Shown one piece after another: positions 61,805 through 64,000 of a DNA stretch of 64,000 nt. How positions within the stretch are numbered: the first letter of the stretch is position 1; each line of letters begins with the position of its first letter. The stretch covers positions 124,001-188,000 of the forward strand of contig CBDHDU010000029.1 in the NCBI GenBank assembly GCA_965261725.1, read 5' to 3'. The notes below the pieces were generated by a model. The model was given only the letters and a program-made list of their open reading frames with translations, was not told the origin of the DNA and ran no database searches. The translations under genes were made by a program, and so were the position numbers. This stretch comes from CANDOC01 sp965261725. GTDB taxonomy: Bacteria; Pseudomonadota; Gammaproteobacteria; Pseudomonadales; Endozoicomonadaceae.

Positions 61805-62464
61805 ATGAAAAAATTGTCGTTGCTGGCCGTTGCTACTTGCTCTTTGATTTTATTTCTCATTCCTATAACAGCGACTCCAATGGAGAATGAAACCTCATCA
61901 TCCGATGAAGAGCTTACATTCAATAAAGCAGCTCTAAAAAAATCCGATTCCAACCCAACGCATAGCACGACCCACAGCAGCTGCATGCACCTGCATTCAA
62001 TGTCAGCACCAAATATTGGCATATCTACTACAGTACTTGTTGTTCCGCCACCTGCTCTCACCGAAGAAGAAAAGTTACCCCACCTGGCTGCTACGACAGC
62101 TACAAATTGTCTGGCTCCTGGCAACATGTCACTTAAAAGAAAATCAGTATCAGAAGGACAACTAAGCCGCCCTCCGCTCGGTGGAAAAAAAAACAAACCA
62201 CCAAAAGAAAGGATCAGACTTAATTTAAGCCTTCCTATAGATTTCCAATTACCATTTAAAATGAGCTCATTGTCGCCTAGAAAACATCGTAGATCACATA
62301 GCCACAATGACTCTCAACACTTTATATCAGCCCCAAATATCTCTCATGAATCTGGTGACGATTTATATTGCAAAGCTATAGATGAAGTAGATAAATGCTT
62401 ATCATTCTTTCAGTCTCGACCAGATATGCGGCTGCCTACAGAATCAAAACAAGATGGCTCGTAA
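61805..62464 (+). CDS. secreted protein of unknown function, probably truncated by IS66
   Basis: 219 residues. Signal peptide KKLSLLAVATCSLILFLI-PITA. The mature part is polar and Ser/Pro/Lys-rich with two SAPNI motifs (HSMSAPNIGIS and FISAPNISHES) and basic-serine stretches (SLKRKSVSEGQL, SPRKHRRSHSHND) resembling phosphoserine or 14-3-3 sites of eukaryotic proteins. No domain is recognised. The stop TAA is formed from the GTAAC end of the adjacent IS66 element, so the original C-terminus may be missing. Same general design as the other signal-peptide proteins of the window. Confidence 0.55.
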   Translation: MKKLSLLAVATCSLILFLIPITATPMENETSSSDEELTFNKAALKKSDSNPTHSTTHSSCMHLHSMSAPNIGISTTVLVVPPPALTEEEKLPHLAATTATNCLAPGNMSLKRKSVSEGQLSRPPLGGKKNKPPKERIRLNLSLPIDFQLPFKMSSLSPRKHRRSHSHNDSQHFISAPNISHESGDDLYCKAIDEVDKCLSFFQSRPDMRLPTESKQDGS

Positions 62465-64000
62465 CTATTCAGCACCCAGCAAAGAGTGACCGCAGTAATT
62501 CTTCATGGCTATAAGCAGGGCTTCAAAAACATTCTGCCCCTGCTTTCTCGCAGATGAAACATAACTTCGTATTCGGCAATACCATTTCGCCCCTTCCTCG
62601 CTTCTGATGCAGCCCGATATTTTTTGCTTCACCTTGCCATTTCTGATGTCTTGCTCGCTGCCATTATTGTCGAAGGGGATGTTGAGGTCGGTCATGAACC
62701 TCAAAGTTTCGTCCTTGTACTCCACCAACCGCTTAAACAAGTTGAACGCTTTCGTATTCTTGACTTTGTCACGCCCCAACCGTTGCCGTACTCGTTCCAT
62801 ATAGTCGGCTTCTTCCGCTTGCGCCCTTTTTGCTGTTCGCTCGAACAGTGAAGAGATACGCTGGCGGATGGATTCCGGCATCGCCTTCATTCCCAGCTTT
62901 CTAAAACCATTGCTGAGGTGACAGGCCAGTCTCAGCAGCCGCTGAAGACGAGCCGCAAGATAGTTGCAGTCGCGATCAACGACACCCTGTAACTCCCTCA
63001 GGTGGTGGGCATTGCAGAGTACATGAGCCGCAGCATAGCGGAAGTAAACCTTGTAGTGGTCATGAACCAGTATCCCGGCAAAGGTCAGCAAAATACCCAT
63101 CGTCTCTATGGCGGAATGTCCTTTACTCAAGTCCAGATGATAGTACGTCCACTTGTCAGTACGCAGGACATGCATCCACCACAGCGCTCCGGCTACTCTC
63201 ATGCCTGTTTCATCAGCGCCTGCAATGGGTTCAACCTTAAGGGCGTCACTAATTGCCTGCTCAGTGCTGGCTAACCGGTCATAAGCATTGCTCTGGAAGG
63301 TGCAGATGGAACCCGGACTGACTTCCAATCCGAAAATATCCATGAAGAACTGGGAGGCACGCTTGCAAGGTATAAGTTGATACTGACAAAGATACACGGC
63401 CAGCGCCTGAGTCACCGGTCCATACTGCACGTGAGCATCAACTCCTTCAGGGAAACGGGCTTGTGTCATGTGACCGCAGCGGCACTCTTTGATTTCGGCC
63501 ACATGGGCTGTCACTTCAAAGTGACCAAAACGACCCGGTTCAAATACTTGCCTTTCAACCAACTTGGCAATGTTTGCAGAGTGCAGGGACTGATGGCACT
63601 TCTCACAGTCTATAACCGGGTGATATTGGGTGCGGTCAGTGTCAGCGACTTGCTGAAGCGTTGAACCTTTGTGACCTTTCTGACCGCCGGGCTTTCGACC
63701 AGACCTCTGTCGTAAGCTTTTTGGGTTAGGTTTGTCGTCTTGTGGCTCACCCTCCACCGTGGCAGATGAGTCTTTCTGTTTGGCAGCAGGCTTTGCATAA
63801 CCGTCTGTAGAGGGAGGCTTACTGCTGTTCCGGCTGTTGATGTTGAGTCTGTCCGCGAGTTCCTTATTTTCTGTTTCCAGTTTTGCTACCTGATCGCCCA
63901 GGCCACCGATCTGCTCTTGCTGATCATTTTGATATGGCAAGAGTTTTCCGGACACTTTTTTACGATGCCTCGGCAAGCTGTTGTTCATACTTGAACGGTG
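62461..64000 (-). mobile_element. IS66-family element, one end outside the window
   Basis: The left end is set at GTAACTATTCAGCACCC (62461), starting GTAA as IS66 ends do, just past the transposase stop. The other end lies beyond 64000. No tnpA or tnpB accessory gene is inside the visible part. Confidence 0.75.
62465..63988 (-). CDS. IS66 family transposase (TnpC)
   Basis: 507 residues, complete. N-terminal coiled coil (QIGGLGDQVAKLETENKELA), the SSKPPSTDGY motif, zinc-binding CEKCHQSL and CRCGHM, DDE motifs EPIAGADETGMRV, GILVHDHYKVYFRYA and FDNNGSEQDIRNGKVKQK. ATG 63988. Apparently intact. Confidence 0.95.
   Translation of the reverse strand: MNNSLPRHRKKVSGKLLPYQNDQQEQIGGLGDQVAKLETENKELADRLNINSRNSSKPPSTDGYAKPAAKQKDSSATVEGEPQDDKPNPKSLRQRSGRKPGGQKGHKGSTLQQVADTDRTQYHPVIDCEKCHQSLHSANIAKLVERQVFEPGRFGHFEVTAHVAEIKECRCGHMTQARFPEGVDAHVQYGPVTQALAVYLCQYQLIPCKRASQFFMDIFGLEVSPGSICTFQSNAYDRLASTEQAISDALKVEPIAGADETGMRVAGALWWMHVLRTDKWTYYHLDLSKGHSAIETMGILLTFAGILVHDHYKVYFRYAAAHVLCNAHHLRELQGVVDRDCNYLAARLQRLLRLACHLSNGFRKLGMKAMPESIRQRISSLFERTAKRAQAEEADYMERVRQRLGRDKVKNTKAFNLFKRLVEYKDETLRFMTDLNIPFDNNGSEQDIRNGKVKQKISGCIRSEEGAKWYCRIRSYVSSARKQGQNVFEALLIAMKNYCGHSLLGAE

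Overview
The window looks like a chromosomal stretch of a host-associated gammaproteobacterium, most likely an Oceanospirillales member of the Endozoicomonas type. This is inferred from Pseudomonas-like operon order (clpX-clpP-tig, tRNA-Leu/His/Arg/Pro, folD, cysS-glnS, ppiB-lpxH; metZ-purF-cvpA-SPOR), a very heavy insertion-sequence load, and several signal-peptide proteins built from eukaryote-like modules. No search was run, so the genus is a guess.

Layout. 1-4.7 kb: start of clpX, then clpP, tig, a four-tRNA operon (Pro-Arg-His-Leu) with a clear sigma70 promoter and terminator, and folD. 4.7-11 kb: an unknown secreted protein, a DASS-type anion transporter, a MAPEG protein, a nucleoside-hydrolase remnant next to a partial IS630 transposase, and a TPR/DUF218 protein. 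11.2-13.1 kb: a secreted protein with a PPxY motif. 13.1-19.1 kb: three related units, each a C2H2-like zinc-finger array of 87-bp (29-residue) repeats followed by an IS91-family (HUH, YxxxY) transposase. Two arrays are joined to unrelated N-termini, one with a signal peptide and a RING finger, the other with an IKQE motif followed by acidic residues. 19.1-20.9 kb: a decayed zinc-homeostasis locus (DUF1826 gene cut by IS91, COG0523 GTPase with two frameshifts) still preceded by a Zur-box-like palindrome. 21.1-24.3 kb: a 1072-residue secreted protein with a RAP domain, a Pro-Arg repeat and a C-terminal membrane helix.

24.4-31.7 kb and 35.8-51.5 kb are insertion-sequence clusters (ISL3, IS630, IS1595, IS1380, an IS4-type element, ISAs1, ISKra4, a truncated group II intron), with elements nested inside elements up to three deep. 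Most boundaries could be set from terminal repeats and target duplications. Between and inside these clusters survive cysS-glnS, a small periplasmic protein, ppiB-lpxH, two halves of a disrupted DUF917 gene, and miaE. The lpxH-ppiB-glnS-cysS-folD-tRNA-tig-clpP-clpX order known from Pseudomonas is still recognisable but split by two insertion blocks.

52-64 kb: a secreted sphingosine/diacylglycerol-kinase-like protein, acnB, an RRM protein, metZ-purF-cvpA-SPOR, a secreted protein of unknown function truncated by IS66, and the IS66 transposase running to the window end. A 229-bp non-autonomous element (MITE) with inverted ends and perfect 8-bp target duplications occurs twice (24.5 and 57.2 kb).

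The most unusual content is the IS91-linked zinc-finger arrays and the set of signal-peptide proteins with eukaryote-like modules (RING, C2H2, RAP, sphingosine-kinase-like, PPxY). They are scattered between housekeeping genes and mobile DNA, and are best read as candidate secreted effectors that act on a eukaryotic host.
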